Shown here: positions 21,441 to 30,419 of the stretch, piece by piece | How positions within the stretch are numbered: position 1 is the stretch's first letter | Layout of the letters: each line of letters starts with the position of its first letter | Source: Aliterella atlantica CENA595 | GTDB taxonomy: Bacteria; Cyanobacteriota; Cyanobacteriia; Cyanobacteriales; Chroococcidiopsidaceae | Assembly (NCBI RefSeq): GCF_000952155.1 | Contig: NZ_JYON01000007.1 | Coordinates: 124,001-188,000 of the forward strand | DNA length: 64,000 nucleotides | Direction of reading: 5' to 3' | Made by a program: the position numbers and the translations under genes | Notes under the pieces: model-generated | Database searches by the model: none | Seen by the model: only the letters and a program-made list of their open reading frames with translations | What the model was told of the DNA's origin: nothing

Positions 21441-22559
21441 TTACTGCTTATCTTGGGCGATCGCGCGAATAATTGTTTCTTGAGATTCGATGCTTTCAGT
21501 AAGTTTAAACTGAACGATCGCTCTTGCTAAATTATGTTGCGGATGCTTGACTTTGAAGTAAACATTCCCTGCTAAGTAGTCAGTAAAAAATCTCAGTCCC
21601 AACTCAAAAGCAATCAAAGCAATAGCATCGTAAATGTAGGCGCGATCGTTAGGTGTAAGAAAAGCATCAGCTACAGACAGATAGCCTTGTAAAATTCCTC
21701 GACAAATATCTGTATCGAAGCGAACGCTATCCCAGTCCTCGGTTTCTTCTCCAGCTTGGTTGCAACCCGATCGCAAACAATCGCCAATATCGTAATGTAC
21801 AAGTCCAGGCTTAACAGTGTCGAGGTCTACAATGCTGACCGCTTTTTTTGTAGTCACATCGAACATGACATTATTAATTTTAGGGTCGCCATGCATCAAA
21901 CGCAGCGGAAGTTTGCCTTGATTTTTAGCATCTTCGAGAATACTTGCCCAATTTTGGCGATCGCTCACAAATTGCAGGCAATAATTGACATCAGGAGATT
22001 GGCTTGGACTTGCCTTGGCTAAAACGCGATCGTATTGTTGCAGGTATAATGGCGTAATATGGAACCCTTCAAGAGTATCGGCTAATTTTTCAGGGGGTAA
22101 GTCGCTAATTAAATTGTGAAACATCCCCAAGGCATAGCCAATTTCTTGAGCTTGTTCTAGATTTTGCAGCGTATCGAAAGATTTAGAATTGGCAATAAAG
22201 CTGATTGCTCGCCAGAAAGACCCATCAGCGTCTTGAAAACCGTCTAATTCGTCTTTAGTTAATAATACACGCGGCACATCCCAACGGCGTTCTATGGGAT
22301 GATTATGCAGGCGATCGCTTATATGTTTAGTACAAGCACGCATATTCTGCATCACCAATTCTGGCTGACGAAATACCTGCGTATTGATGCGTTGCAGGAC
22401 AAAATGCTTTTGATTGGGGGAATCTAAACTAACTAGAAACGTGTCGTTGATATTGCCATTACCAAAAGCATCTATATTGGTAATTTTGTGCGATCTCGCA
22501 AATTGTTCGGCAACAGTAGAAAGGTTGCTAGTGCTTTGAATCGTGGGGTTTTGTGTCAT
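21441..22559 (-). CDS. Aminoglycoside-phosphotransferase-fold sugar kinase
   Basis: A 372-residue APH-fold kinase. The N-lobe contains DAFGNGNINDTFLVSL and FVLQRINTQVFRQPE. The catalytic loop is LRLMHGDPKINNVMFD near residue 218 (Brenner motif HGDxxxxN) and the metal-binding motif is VSIVDLDTVKPG. This pattern matches N-acetylhexosamine-1-kinase-like and related phosphotransferases that phosphorylate a sugar or small metabolite, rather than antibiotic-resistance enzymes. It forms a two-gene operon with the DOMON-like gene. Confidence 0.8.
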   Translation of the reverse strand: MTQNPTIQSTSNLSTVAEQFARSHKITNIDAFGNGNINDTFLVSLDSPNQKHFVLQRINTQVFRQPELVMQNMRACTKHISDRLHNHPIERRWDVPRVLLTKDELDGFQDADGSFWRAISFIANSKSFDTLQNLEQAQEIGYALGMFHNLISDLPPEKLADTLEGFHITPLYLQQYDRVLAKASPSQSPDVNYCLQFVSDRQNWASILEDAKNQGKLPLRLMHGDPKINNVMFDVTTKKAVSIVDLDTVKPGLVHYDIGDCLRSGCNQAGEETEDWDSVRFDTDICRGILQGYLSVADAFLTPNDRAYIYDAIALIAFELGLRFFTDYLAGNVYFKVKHPQHNLARAIVQFKLTESIESQETIIRAIAQDKQ

Positions 22560-22898
22560 GTCGGTTTGGATTCGCTACGCCCCTAATTTCGTTTGTTTGT
22601 CAGCTTAGACGAATTGCAAGATATTATCTAGTACAAAACCTAAAATTCCCTAACTTACTGACCAGCAAACAGTTAACAGTTGCTAGTTACCAATTTAATC
22701 ATCAAGACAATTTCGTTGGTAAACAGTCAATCCATCTGCGTGCATCTGCGTTCAGTCTACTAATAACTTGTCGCTGTTAAAAAAGGGACGCTATTAACAG
22801 CTACCAGCAAACAATTACTAATTAAGATAATTGGGTATAAATCCCCGCTACACCCCGATAACTAATAACTGGTCACTGCTTTAACGCCCCTACTTTTT
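22560..22898. other. Intergenic region with degenerate heptamers and ATCTGCGT repeats
   Basis: About 340 bases between the phosphotransferase start and the prk stop. I see no gene. It contains degenerate CAGTTAAC/TAGTTACC heptamers near 22670-22695, which look like decayed copies of the 20751 array. It also has two direct copies of CATCTGCGT around 22735-22752, an element that reappears at 30354-30406. Confidence 0.5.
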
Positions 22899-23903
22899 CT
22901 AAACCTTTGCAGCAATCTTGGCTTCCTTCGCCGTCACTCTCTCATACATCGCCCGCATCTTCAAACCAGTCAACACCTGGAACAACCCAGTTCCATTATT
23001 AGAACCTGGATACTCGCGGTGCTGAAGCAACAAGTGAGTCATTTCACCTTGATACTTAGTAGAAGTCTTGCTCAAGTGTGTCTCGATATAAATGACTTCA
23101 TCCAAATTATCGAACTGTCCGTCTACTTCCAATACTGAGACGTTATCTTGGCTGTAAGGATCTGGTCCATAGTACATTTGCATTCCTGGATACGAGCAGG
23201 TCAATTTTCGTCCGCATGGTGTCCAGTGGATAGTTGAACCTTCATCAAATAAGTAAACTGGCTCTAAGCCTTCTATCCCTTCTTTCTGGATCATCCGTAC
23301 CCGCAAGACTTTCCGCTCTTTGTCTTCTTTGAGTAGTTGTGTTGGTAATACCTGGATAACTACGTCTGCGTGTTTCTTTTGGGGTTCGATGTAAGCTGTA
23401 AAGTCTGGACGGCGAGAGTTAATTGCTGCTAGTACGTCTTCATAACGATGACCTCTTTCTGCCATATCGCGCTGAATTTTCCAAGCAATTTTGACTTCGT
23501 CGCTGATGTCTAAATACACGCTGAAGTCTAGTAGCTCTCGCACGCGCTCGTCATACAAGGGGTGCAGTCCTTCTACTACTATGATGTGATTTGGCTCTAT
23601 CCGCTCTGGTGGATCTATTGCTCCGGTTTCGTGGTTGTATATTGGCTTGTCTATCGGTTGACCGTTTTTGAGCGCCTTGATTTGCTCGTACATTAGATCG
23701 AAGTTGTTTGCTCTTGGATCTAATGCTGTAATTCCTGTCTCTTTCCGCTGTTTGCGATCTAAGCTATGGTAGTCATCTAAACAGATAACTGTTAAAAATT
23801 CTTCGCCAAATAAGTCGGTTAACCGACGCAAAAAGGTGGATTTACCGCACCCTGAATCTCCCGCAACTCCAATTAATACTACGCGATCCAGCGAACTTGT
23901 CAT
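22899..23903 (-). CDS. prk: Phosphoribulokinase
   Basis: Phosphorylates ribulose-5-phosphate to ribulose-1,5-bisphosphate, the committed step that feeds Rubisco in the Calvin cycle. The Walker A motif is GVAGDSGCGKSTFLRRL (residues about 12-28), with two cysteines at the positions used for thioredoxin/CP12 redox control (Cys19 and Cys41, the latter in VICLDDYHSLDR). Further signatures are DPRANNFDLMYEQ, PIYNHETGAIDPPE and the Walker B-like IIVVEGLHPLYDERVRELLD. At 334 residues it is full length. It is divergent from petH, with 566 bases between the two starts. Confidence 0.97.
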   Translation of the reverse strand: MTSSLDRVVLIGVAGDSGCGKSTFLRRLTDLFGEEFLTVICLDDYHSLDRKQRKETGITALDPRANNFDLMYEQIKALKNGQPIDKPIYNHETGAIDPPERIEPNHIIVVEGLHPLYDERVRELLDFSVYLDISDEVKIAWKIQRDMAERGHRYEDVLAAINSRRPDFTAYIEPQKKHADVVIQVLPTQLLKEDKERKVLRVRMIQKEGIEGLEPVYLFDEGSTIHWTPCGRKLTCSYPGMQMYYGPDPYSQDNVSVLEVDGQFDNLDEVIYIETHLSKTSTKYQGEMTHLLLQHREYPGSNNGTGLFQVLTGLKMRAMYERVTAKEAKIAAKV

Positions 23904-23954
23904 AGCTTTCCTCTAACAACAAAATGATTCCATCAATAAGTTTTCTACGCTTTA

Positions 23955-23973
23955 GGTATGTAGCCCTCATACC
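23955..23973. promoter_or_regulatory. GGTATG-N7-CATACC dyad near the prk start
   Basis: A perfect 6-bp inverted repeat with a 7-nt spacer lies 52-70 bases upstream of the prk start codon. It could be an operator or a hairpin in the prk leader. The same half-site is used in the other dyad near petH. Confidence 0.35.
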
Positions 23974-24342
23974 ACTGCTGTGGTTGAGTTTGCGACTCGA
24001 TTCAGCACTACGCTATGTGTCTGTTTCTCGTTCCTTTTGTTTGAAGAACGCTTGCCACAATTAACCACTAGACTATTCATTGGGTATGGGTTTACCCTCA
24101 TAATTGCTTGTAAAAAAAACAATTAAGTTGGACTGTGGTAAGTATTTACTACTACTGTTAGTGTAAATTCTACCAAAATAGAATCTCTCATACAATGCGT
24201 TCAGGTCATGCTCGATTGTCTGACTCTGTACTTATGCTAAGGTTTTGTTGCACATTTTTATTAAAAAAAAGTAAAATTGTTGCTGTTTAATTTATATGTA
24301 GCTCTAAATGCTAGGAGCAAAATGTACTCTTCCCTACGCGCA

Positions 24343-24356
24343 CATACCTTGGTATG
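24343..24356. promoter_or_regulatory. CATACC-TT-GGTATG dyad upstream of petH
   Basis: A perfect 6-bp inverted repeat with a 2-nt centre, about 114 bases before the petH start. The 2-nt centre cannot form an RNA hairpin loop, so a protein-binding site is more likely than an RNA structure. The half-site matches the prk dyad in opposite arrangement. Confidence 0.35.
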
Positions 24357-24466
24357 GTTACAATAGCGACTTTCTGCAATCATTCTTCAGTCGGTCATCC
24401 GGTATTATAAATCTGGTAGCAGGTAGAAAGAGTTTCATAAGTTAAGTAGGGATCGGAGAGATTTAA

Positions 24467-25768
<1,302 letters not shown>

Positions 25769-25805
25769 GAGACAAGCTAAAAGTAATAAAATTACTTTAC
25801 GAGCA

Positions 25806-25840
25806 GTAGGGTGGGTGTTCCCCGCCCTACAATTGTTTTT
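25806..25840 (+). terminator. Hairpin plus T-run after petH
   Basis: GTAGGGTGGG (25806-25815) pairs with CCCGCCCTAC (25821-25830) with one G-T wobble and a 5-nt loop, followed by AATTGTTTTT. The stem followed by T-rich sequence is a good factor-independent terminator for petH. The stem sequence also resembles a palindromic repeat that I know to be common in cyanobacterial genomes. Confidence 0.55.
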
Positions 25841-25861
25841 GGCGATCTTGGTGTATGGCTT

Positions 25862-27148
25862 GTGGTTTTTAAAGTAGGAATCCTGGGATTAGGTACGGTA
25901 GGTACGGGTACGGTTCAACTGCTGCTAGATGCTACTGGTCGTCATCCATTGTTGCAGGAATTGGAAATTTATCGAGTAGGGGTGCAAAGTCTAGACAAGT
26001 CTCGTGCTGTGGACTTACCTCAAGATGTTGTGACTACAGATTTAGAAGCAATTGTTAGCGATCCAGCAGTTGATATTGTAGTAGAACTAATTGGGGGAAT
26101 AGAACCCGCTAGGTCGCTGATCCTGAAAGCAATTAGTCACAAAAAGCACGTTGTTACGGCAAATAAAGCAGTAATTGCTCGTTATGGTGATGAAATCTTC
26201 ACTGCTGCTAATGCTGCTGGTGTTTACGTGATGTTAGAGGCGGCTGTAGGCGGCGGTATTCCTGTTATTCAACCATTGAAACAGTCTTTGAGTGTCAATC
26301 GAATTACGGCTGTTACAGGTATCGTTAACGGCACGACAAACTACATTCTCACGGCAATGCACCAACAAGGTAGTGATTTTGCTGATGTGTTAGCTGAAGC
26401 GCAAAAGCTAGGATACGCTGAAGCCGACCCAACTGCTGATGTCGATGGCTTAGATGCGGCTGATAAAATAGCTATTCTTGCTTCACTAGCTTTTGGCGGC
26501 AGAATCAAGTTACAAGACGTTTATTGTGAAGGTATTCGTAACGTCAGCGGCGCTGATATTGCCTACGCCCAAAAACTCGGCTTTGTAATTAAATTATTAG
26601 CGATCGCCAAACGTATCCCCAATTCCTCTAATCTTTCTTTACGCGTCCACCCAACATTAGTGCCTCAAAACCACCCCTTAGCCAGCATTAACGGGGTCTA
26701 CAACGCGATTTTGGTAGAAGGCGAACCGATTGGACAAGTAATGTTTTTTGGACCTGGTGCGGGGGCTGGGGCAACTGCTAGCGCGGTAGTATCGGATATA
26801 CTAGCGATCGCTGCGGTATTAAAAACAGGTACTAATAAGCCACAACCATTATTAACTTGTTCGCATCAAGATTATTGCGTAGCTTCTCCTATGCACGATG
26901 TAATTACGCGCTTTTACGCCCGTTTTCTTACTCAAGACCATCCTGGCGTAATTGGTAAACTGGGAACTTGTTTCGGTAAATACAAAGTTAGTTTAGAATC
27001 AGTCGTGCAAACTGGTATTCGCGATAATTTAGCAGAGATTGTTGTCGTCACTCACGATGTCCGAGAAGGTGATTTTCACGCTTCTTTGGAGGAAATACGC
27101 ACTTTAGAAGCGATAAGTAGCGTTCCTAGCTTGTTAAGAGTGCTTTAA
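25862..27148 (+). CDS. hom: Homoserine dehydrogenase
   Basis: Reduces aspartate semialdehyde to homoserine, the branch point toward threonine and methionine. The Rossmann motif is VGILGLGTVGTGT at the N-terminus. The catalytic-domain signature is EAAVGGGIPVIQPLKQSL, followed by GIVNGTTNYILTAM and ADPTADVDGLDAADK with the catalytic Lys/Asp region. A C-terminal ACT domain (FYARFLTQDHPGVIGKLGTCF) indicates allosteric control, usually by threonine. I chose the GTG at 25862 (VVFKVGILG) because family members start just before this motif. The in-frame GTG at 25811 lies inside the petH terminator hairpin and would add 17 residues unrelated to the family. Confidence 0.93.
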   Translation: MVFKVGILGLGTVGTGTVQLLLDATGRHPLLQELEIYRVGVQSLDKSRAVDLPQDVVTTDLEAIVSDPAVDIVVELIGGIEPARSLILKAISHKKHVVTANKAVIARYGDEIFTAANAAGVYVMLEAAVGGGIPVIQPLKQSLSVNRITAVTGIVNGTTNYILTAMHQQGSDFADVLAEAQKLGYAEADPTADVDGLDAADKIAILASLAFGGRIKLQDVYCEGIRNVSGADIAYAQKLGFVIKLLAIAKRIPNSSNLSLRVHPTLVPQNHPLASINGVYNAILVEGEPIGQVMFFGPGAGAGATASAVVSDILAIAAVLKTGTNKPQPLLTCSHQDYCVASPMHDVITRFYARFLTQDHPGVIGKLGTCFGKYKVSLESVVQTGIRDNLAEIVVVTHDVREGDFHASLEEIRTLEAISSVPSLLRVL

Positions 27149-27242
27149 TCTTGATTTTCTCTAAAAACCTATCCTAAAGGAGTACCCAGAAGCTCTAGAT
27201 TAGTGTCTTAATTTGGCTATGTTCGTTGCTAAATAATTTAAG

Positions 27243-28244
27243 ATGACAAATTCGCCTCCGCCCGATCCGCAGTCATCCGATAATACTCCTTTGGGCTTTG
27301 ATGATTTTATCGGCATCTTTGTTGCCTTTAGCGCTATTGGGGCAATTATTTGGTGGTCGCTAGCGCGTAACCCTGATGCATTTAACTTTAATCGCATTCT
27401 ATCAGGCGATCGCGCTACTACTACTGTGCCGCTACTTATCCCCTCTCCAGAGGCGACAGGCAGGGAAGAAGAAGTACCTAGAGTAGTGCCTGTACCTCCT
27501 ACTGATTCGCCAGAAGTGCCAACGCCCGTACAACCGAGAACGCCTGCTAGAGGGCAAGTTCCGGTTATTGTTCCCGTACCTATTACACCTGCTTCACCAA
27601 CTGTACCTAGTACGCCTGCCGCATCACCGACTCCTAAAGTAGGAACTCCAATTAATTTTGTTGACGTTCCTCAAGACTTCTGGGCGCGTCCCTATATTAC
27701 GGCATTATCTGCCCGTCGGGTTGTTAATGGCTACGCTGGAGATTTCTTTCGCCCCAACCAGCCGATAACTCGCGCTGAATTTGCTGCTTTGGTACAAGCT
27801 GCGTTTGACAATAAGCCTGTTCCAGGAACAACGGAGTATAAAGATATTCCGACTAATTTTTGGGGTATTCCAGCTATCAATAGCGCAACAAGAAGCGGGT
27901 TTATGGAAGGGTATCCCAATAATATTTTCCGCCCGACTCAACAAATCCCCAGGGTGCAAGTGCTTGTCGCTTTAGCTAGTGGCTTAGGTTTAAAACCGCC
28001 CGCCTCTCCCGAACAAGTTTTGCAGTCTTATCAAGATGCTGCCCAAATCCCTGACTATGCTAGGGAAAAAGTTGCCGCCGCAACAGCAGCAGGAATTGTC
28101 GCTAATTATCCAGAACGCAATTTACTCAATCCTAACCGCAATGCTAGTCGTGCTGAAGTAACAGCCATGTTATATCAAGCTTTGGTGCAAGCTGGACAAG
28201 CAGAACCGATTGAATCTCAATATGTGGGCAACGCACCCCAATAA
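27243..28244 (+). CDS. SLH-domain protein with N-terminal membrane anchor
   Basis: A 333-residue envelope protein. A membrane helix lies at about residues 22-40 (FIGIFVAFSAIGAIIWWSL). It is followed by a Pro/Thr/Val-rich linker (about 60-135) and three SLH motifs: DVPQDFWARPYITAL...GDFFRPNQPITRAEF, DIPTNFWGIPAI...NNIFRPTQQIPRVQ, and DAAQIPDYAREKV...NLLNPNRNASRAEV. In cyanobacteria SLH domains bind peptidoglycan-linked polysaccharide, so this protein may tether the inner membrane to the wall. The N-terminus is cytoplasmic and short. It converges with the CAAD/CURT1 gene, with a HIP1 hairpin between. Confidence 0.87.
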   Translation: MTNSPPPDPQSSDNTPLGFDDFIGIFVAFSAIGAIIWWSLARNPDAFNFNRILSGDRATTTVPLLIPSPEATGREEEVPRVVPVPPTDSPEVPTPVQPRTPARGQVPVIVPVPITPASPTVPSTPAASPTPKVGTPINFVDVPQDFWARPYITALSARRVVNGYAGDFFRPNQPITRAEFAALVQAAFDNKPVPGTTEYKDIPTNFWGIPAINSATRSGFMEGYPNNIFRPTQQIPRVQVLVALASGLGLKPPASPEQVLQSYQDAAQIPDYAREKVAAATAAGIVANYPERNLLNPNRNASRAEVTAMLYQALVQAGQAEPIESQYVGNAPQ

Positions 28245-28268
28245 CAGTGACCAGTGACCAGTGACCAG
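28245..28268. repeat. Short CAGTGAC heptamer array
   Basis: Three perfect copies of CAGTGAC are followed by a fourth degenerate one, starting directly after the SLH gene stop codon. It is the same heptamer class as the (CCAGTTA)14 array at 20751, differing by one base. Confidence 0.7.
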
Positions 28269-28372
28269 TTATCATTTAATCCCCATACTTGAAAGAGCGG
28301 GGATGCAAATAATGAATCAATACTTGCCACCAATAAATTTGGGGCTTGTGTTTGCTAACAACTGGTAATAAG

Positions 28373-28407
28373 ATAGGCGATCGCTCTTATATGAAGCGAT
28401 CGCCTAT
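28373..28407. terminator. HIP1-based hairpin between convergent genes
   Basis: ATAGGCGATCGCT (28373-28385) and its exact inverse complement (28395-28407) form a 13-bp stem with a 9-nt loop; each arm contains a full HIP1 octamer. It sits between the SLH gene and the convergent CAAD/CURT1 gene, 7 bases after the stop of the latter. That is the right position for a bidirectional terminator. Confidence 0.55.
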
Positions 28408-28414
28408 AAACTAA

Positions 28415-28852
28415 CTATTGTACTTGTTGGCTGCCAACTACTTGACCTTTGAGCTTTTCAATCTCTTGCGCTAACTCTTGGCGGTTTGAAGCTTTAAGTA
28501 AGTAGCGATTGACGAACCAAGCTGAGTAAGCAATACCAATTAGTTCAAAAGTAGGGGCTAGTAATGGGATGTCGTTGAGGGCATCAATAACAGCTAACAC
28601 TACTTTTACTGTGATAATTGCGGCGAAAATTAGACCAAGGCTAATAATTGGGTCTTTATAATCAGCCCAAAATTTGCCAATAATATTGGGTAGCTTTGCT
28701 AAAAATTCTGAAACTTGCGAACCTACTTCCTGCAATTTTTTGTCAGTTTGGCTGCTTGGCGGTATCGTTACTATAGTTCCTGGTTGCGATACCTCAATAT
28801 TTTCTGGACGGGTGGTATCAGCGTATTCTTGTTGTTGTAGTTGGGATTCCAT
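28415..28852 (-). CDS. CAAD/CURT1-type thylakoid membrane protein
   Basis: A 145-residue membrane protein of the CAAD/CURT1 family. In chloroplasts and cyanobacteria CURT1 oligomerises and curves thylakoid membranes; the same domain (CAAD) anchors some aminoacyl-tRNA synthetases to membranes. Residues 1-55 are polar. Two membrane helices follow (about 70-90, PIISLGLIFAAIITVKVVLA, and 98-118, LAPTFELIGIAYSAWFVNRY), then an amphipathic C-terminal helix (NRQELAQEIEKLKGQV). The spacing of the helices and the YRYLL-like exit (NRYLLKASNRQEL) are characteristic. The free-standing form without a synthetase domain favours a CURT1-like role. Confidence 0.82.
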   Translation of the reverse strand: MESQLQQQEYADTTRPENIEVSQPGTIVTIPPSSQTDKKLQEVGSQVSEFLAKLPNIIGKFWADYKDPIISLGLIFAAIITVKVVLAVIDALNDIPLLAPTFELIGIAYSAWFVNRYLLKASNRQELAQEIEKLKGQVVGSQQVQ

Positions 28853-29064
28853 AATTTTGCTGTTTTTATGTGGGGAATGACAACTTGAAATCGTTTACTA
28901 GGCGATATCCTAGCTATCAGCACCGCCTCAGAAAGAGAAAACGGTTTTTAGGTATCTTTCAACCTTACTGAGTCCGATAATTCGATTCATCAACACGAAG
29001 ATAGAGAGGGCTAGTAGCAAAAACTAGAATTTCTATTCCTAGAGTTGATTATTCTATATCAGCC

Positions 29065-30078
29065 TTAATGATTAGTTGGTGCTATTTCAGCTTTAACTCG
29101 ATTGGGGCAAATGCCTCGTTCAAAGTCTGAAATGTTTGCCAGGGTTGTCTTGGCAATACTATTTAAAGCATCAACAGTGAAAAAGGCTTGATGTCCTGTT
29201 ATCAGGACGTTAGGAAAAGTGAGTAAGCGTTCAAAAAGATCGTCTTGAATCACTGTATTAGAAAAATCTTCAAAAAATAAGTCTCCCTCCTGCTCGTAAA
29301 CATCTAAACCAAGATAGCCGATTTTACCTGATTTTAAGCCATTAATTACTGCTTTGGTATCAATTAACGCTCCTCGACTTGTGTTGATTAGCATAACACC
29401 TGTTTTCATCTGCGCTATCGTTTCTGCGTTAATTAGGTGATAAGTGTCTGGGATCAAAGGACAGTGCAGACTAATAATATCGGCAGTAGCCAATAGTTGA
29501 GGCAGCGATACATACTCTACTTCTAACTCTTGACACAAGCGCGAACTCGGCGAATTGTCATAGGCTACTAACTTACAGCCAAAAGCTTTCAAAATTTGCG
29601 CTACAAGTGTGCCAATTTTCCCCGTACCAATAATACCGATGGTTTTACCATGTAAATCAAACCCTAAAAGTCCATCTAAGGAAAAATTACCCTCGCGGAT
29701 GCGGGCATAAGCGCGATGAATGCGCCGATTAAGAGTAAGGATTAAGCCAATAGTATGTTCGGCGACGGCATAAGGCGAGTAAGCTGGAACCCTAACAACA
29801 GTCATCCCTAATTCAGTTGCTTTGCCAATGTCTACATTATTAAAACCAGCAGAACGCAAAGCAATTAGTTTAATGCCTTGGCTTGCTAACCCAGTTAGAG
29901 TTTTAGCATCTAATTGATCGTTGACAAAAGCACAAACAGCTTGCGAACCTGCAGCTAACATACACGTTTCTGGAGTTAAACGCGGTTCTAGGAAGACTAA
30001 TTCATGTTGGTATTCGGTGTTTGCAGCTTCTAGAAACTTACGGTCGTAAGATTTGGTGCTGAATACAGCAACTTTCAT
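29065..30078 (-). CDS. 2-hydroxyacid dehydrogenase, D-lactate dehydrogenase type
   Basis: A 337-residue NAD-dependent D-2-hydroxyacid dehydrogenase, probably interconverting pyruvate and D-lactate. It shows the N-terminal start [16 protein letters not shown] typical of fermentative D-lactate dehydrogenases. The substrate-binding Arg is in [11 protein letters not shown], the NAD motif is [28 protein letters not shown] follows, the catalytic Glu lies in [15 protein letters not shown], and the catalytic His in ITGHQAFFT. In cyanobacteria this enzyme serves dark fermentation, and some homologues act on other 2-oxoacids. It lies 64 bases downstream of the 31-residue membrane peptide gene on the same strand. 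Confidence 0.9.
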   Translation of the reverse strand: MKVAVFSTKSYDRKFLEAANTEYQHELVFLEPRLTPETCMLAAGSQAVCAFVNDQLDAKTLTGLASQGIKLIALRSAGFNNVDIGKATELGMTVVRVPAYSPYAVAEHTIGLILTLNRRIHRAYARIREGNFSLDGLLGFDLHGKTIGIIGTGKIGTLVAQILKAFGCKLVAYDNSPSSRLCQELEVEYVSLPQLLATADIISLHCPLIPDTYHLINAETIAQMKTGVMLINTSRGALIDTKAVINGLKSGKIGYLGLDVYEQEGDLFFEDFSNTVIQDDLFERLLTFPNVLITGHQAFFTVDALNSIAKTTLANISDFERGICPNRVKAEIAPTNH

Positions 30079-30142
30079 CCTTTTACTTTTTCGTAGATTG
30101 TAAGGTTACGCGCGATCGCACTTCTGTACTCAAATTAACGTT

Positions 30143-30238
30143 TTACCCACCAGCAGCAAAAGTCAGCATAATTACCACCGAAAGCAAAATTCCAGGTACA
30201 AGTAGCACAATTAGCATCAACAAGTCATGAGTTGTCAT
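30143..30238 (-). CDS. 31-residue single-helix membrane peptide
   Basis: A very small coding region with good signals: ATG at 30238, AAGGA seven bases upstream, and a TAA stop after 31 codons. The peptide is MTTHDLLML followed by a hydrophobic helix (IVLLVPGILLSVVIMLTFAA) and GG. Its size and single-helix topology resemble the small subunits of photosystems, cytochrome b6f and NDH-1 in cyanobacteria, but I cannot match it to a named subunit (not PetN, PetM or PsaM). It lies between the D-lactate dehydrogenase and the ndhH-methyltransferase pair on the same strand. The strong ribosome-binding site makes a real gene likely. Confidence 0.6.
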   Translation of the reverse strand: MTTHDLLMLIVLLVPGILLSVVIMLTFAAGG

Positions 30239-30353
30239 AGTTTTTCCTTGGTATATCAGTTACTAATGTAATTACTGTGCAGGAAAAAAGACTCGTACCC
30301 TCGAACGATTAATCTAGTTTTAAGATTCTGCAGCTACAAACAGCATCGATTTT

Positions 30354-30406
30354 CATCTGCGTTTATCTGCGTAGCCTACGGCAAGGCTTACGCCTACATC
30401 TGCGTT
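30354..30406. repeat. ATCTGCGT direct repeats interrupted by a palindromic element
   Basis: Two copies of ATCTGCGT (from 30355) are followed by a 27-base segment at 30371-30397 rich in inverted TAGCC/GGC and GTAGGCGTAAGCC-type sequence. A third ATCTGCGTT copy follows at 30398. The inner segment matches a palindromic repeat that I recall as common in cyanobacteria. The arrangement looks like insertion of one small repeat into another. ATCTGCGT copies also occur near 22735. Confidence 0.5.
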
Positions 30407-30419
30407 CCTACAACAAAAT

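Noticed and set aside
25811-25861. 17-residue N-terminal extension of homoserine dehydrogenase
   Set aside because: The frame is open from a GTG at 25811, but it runs through the petH terminator hairpin and has no family match. The GTG at 25862 fits better.
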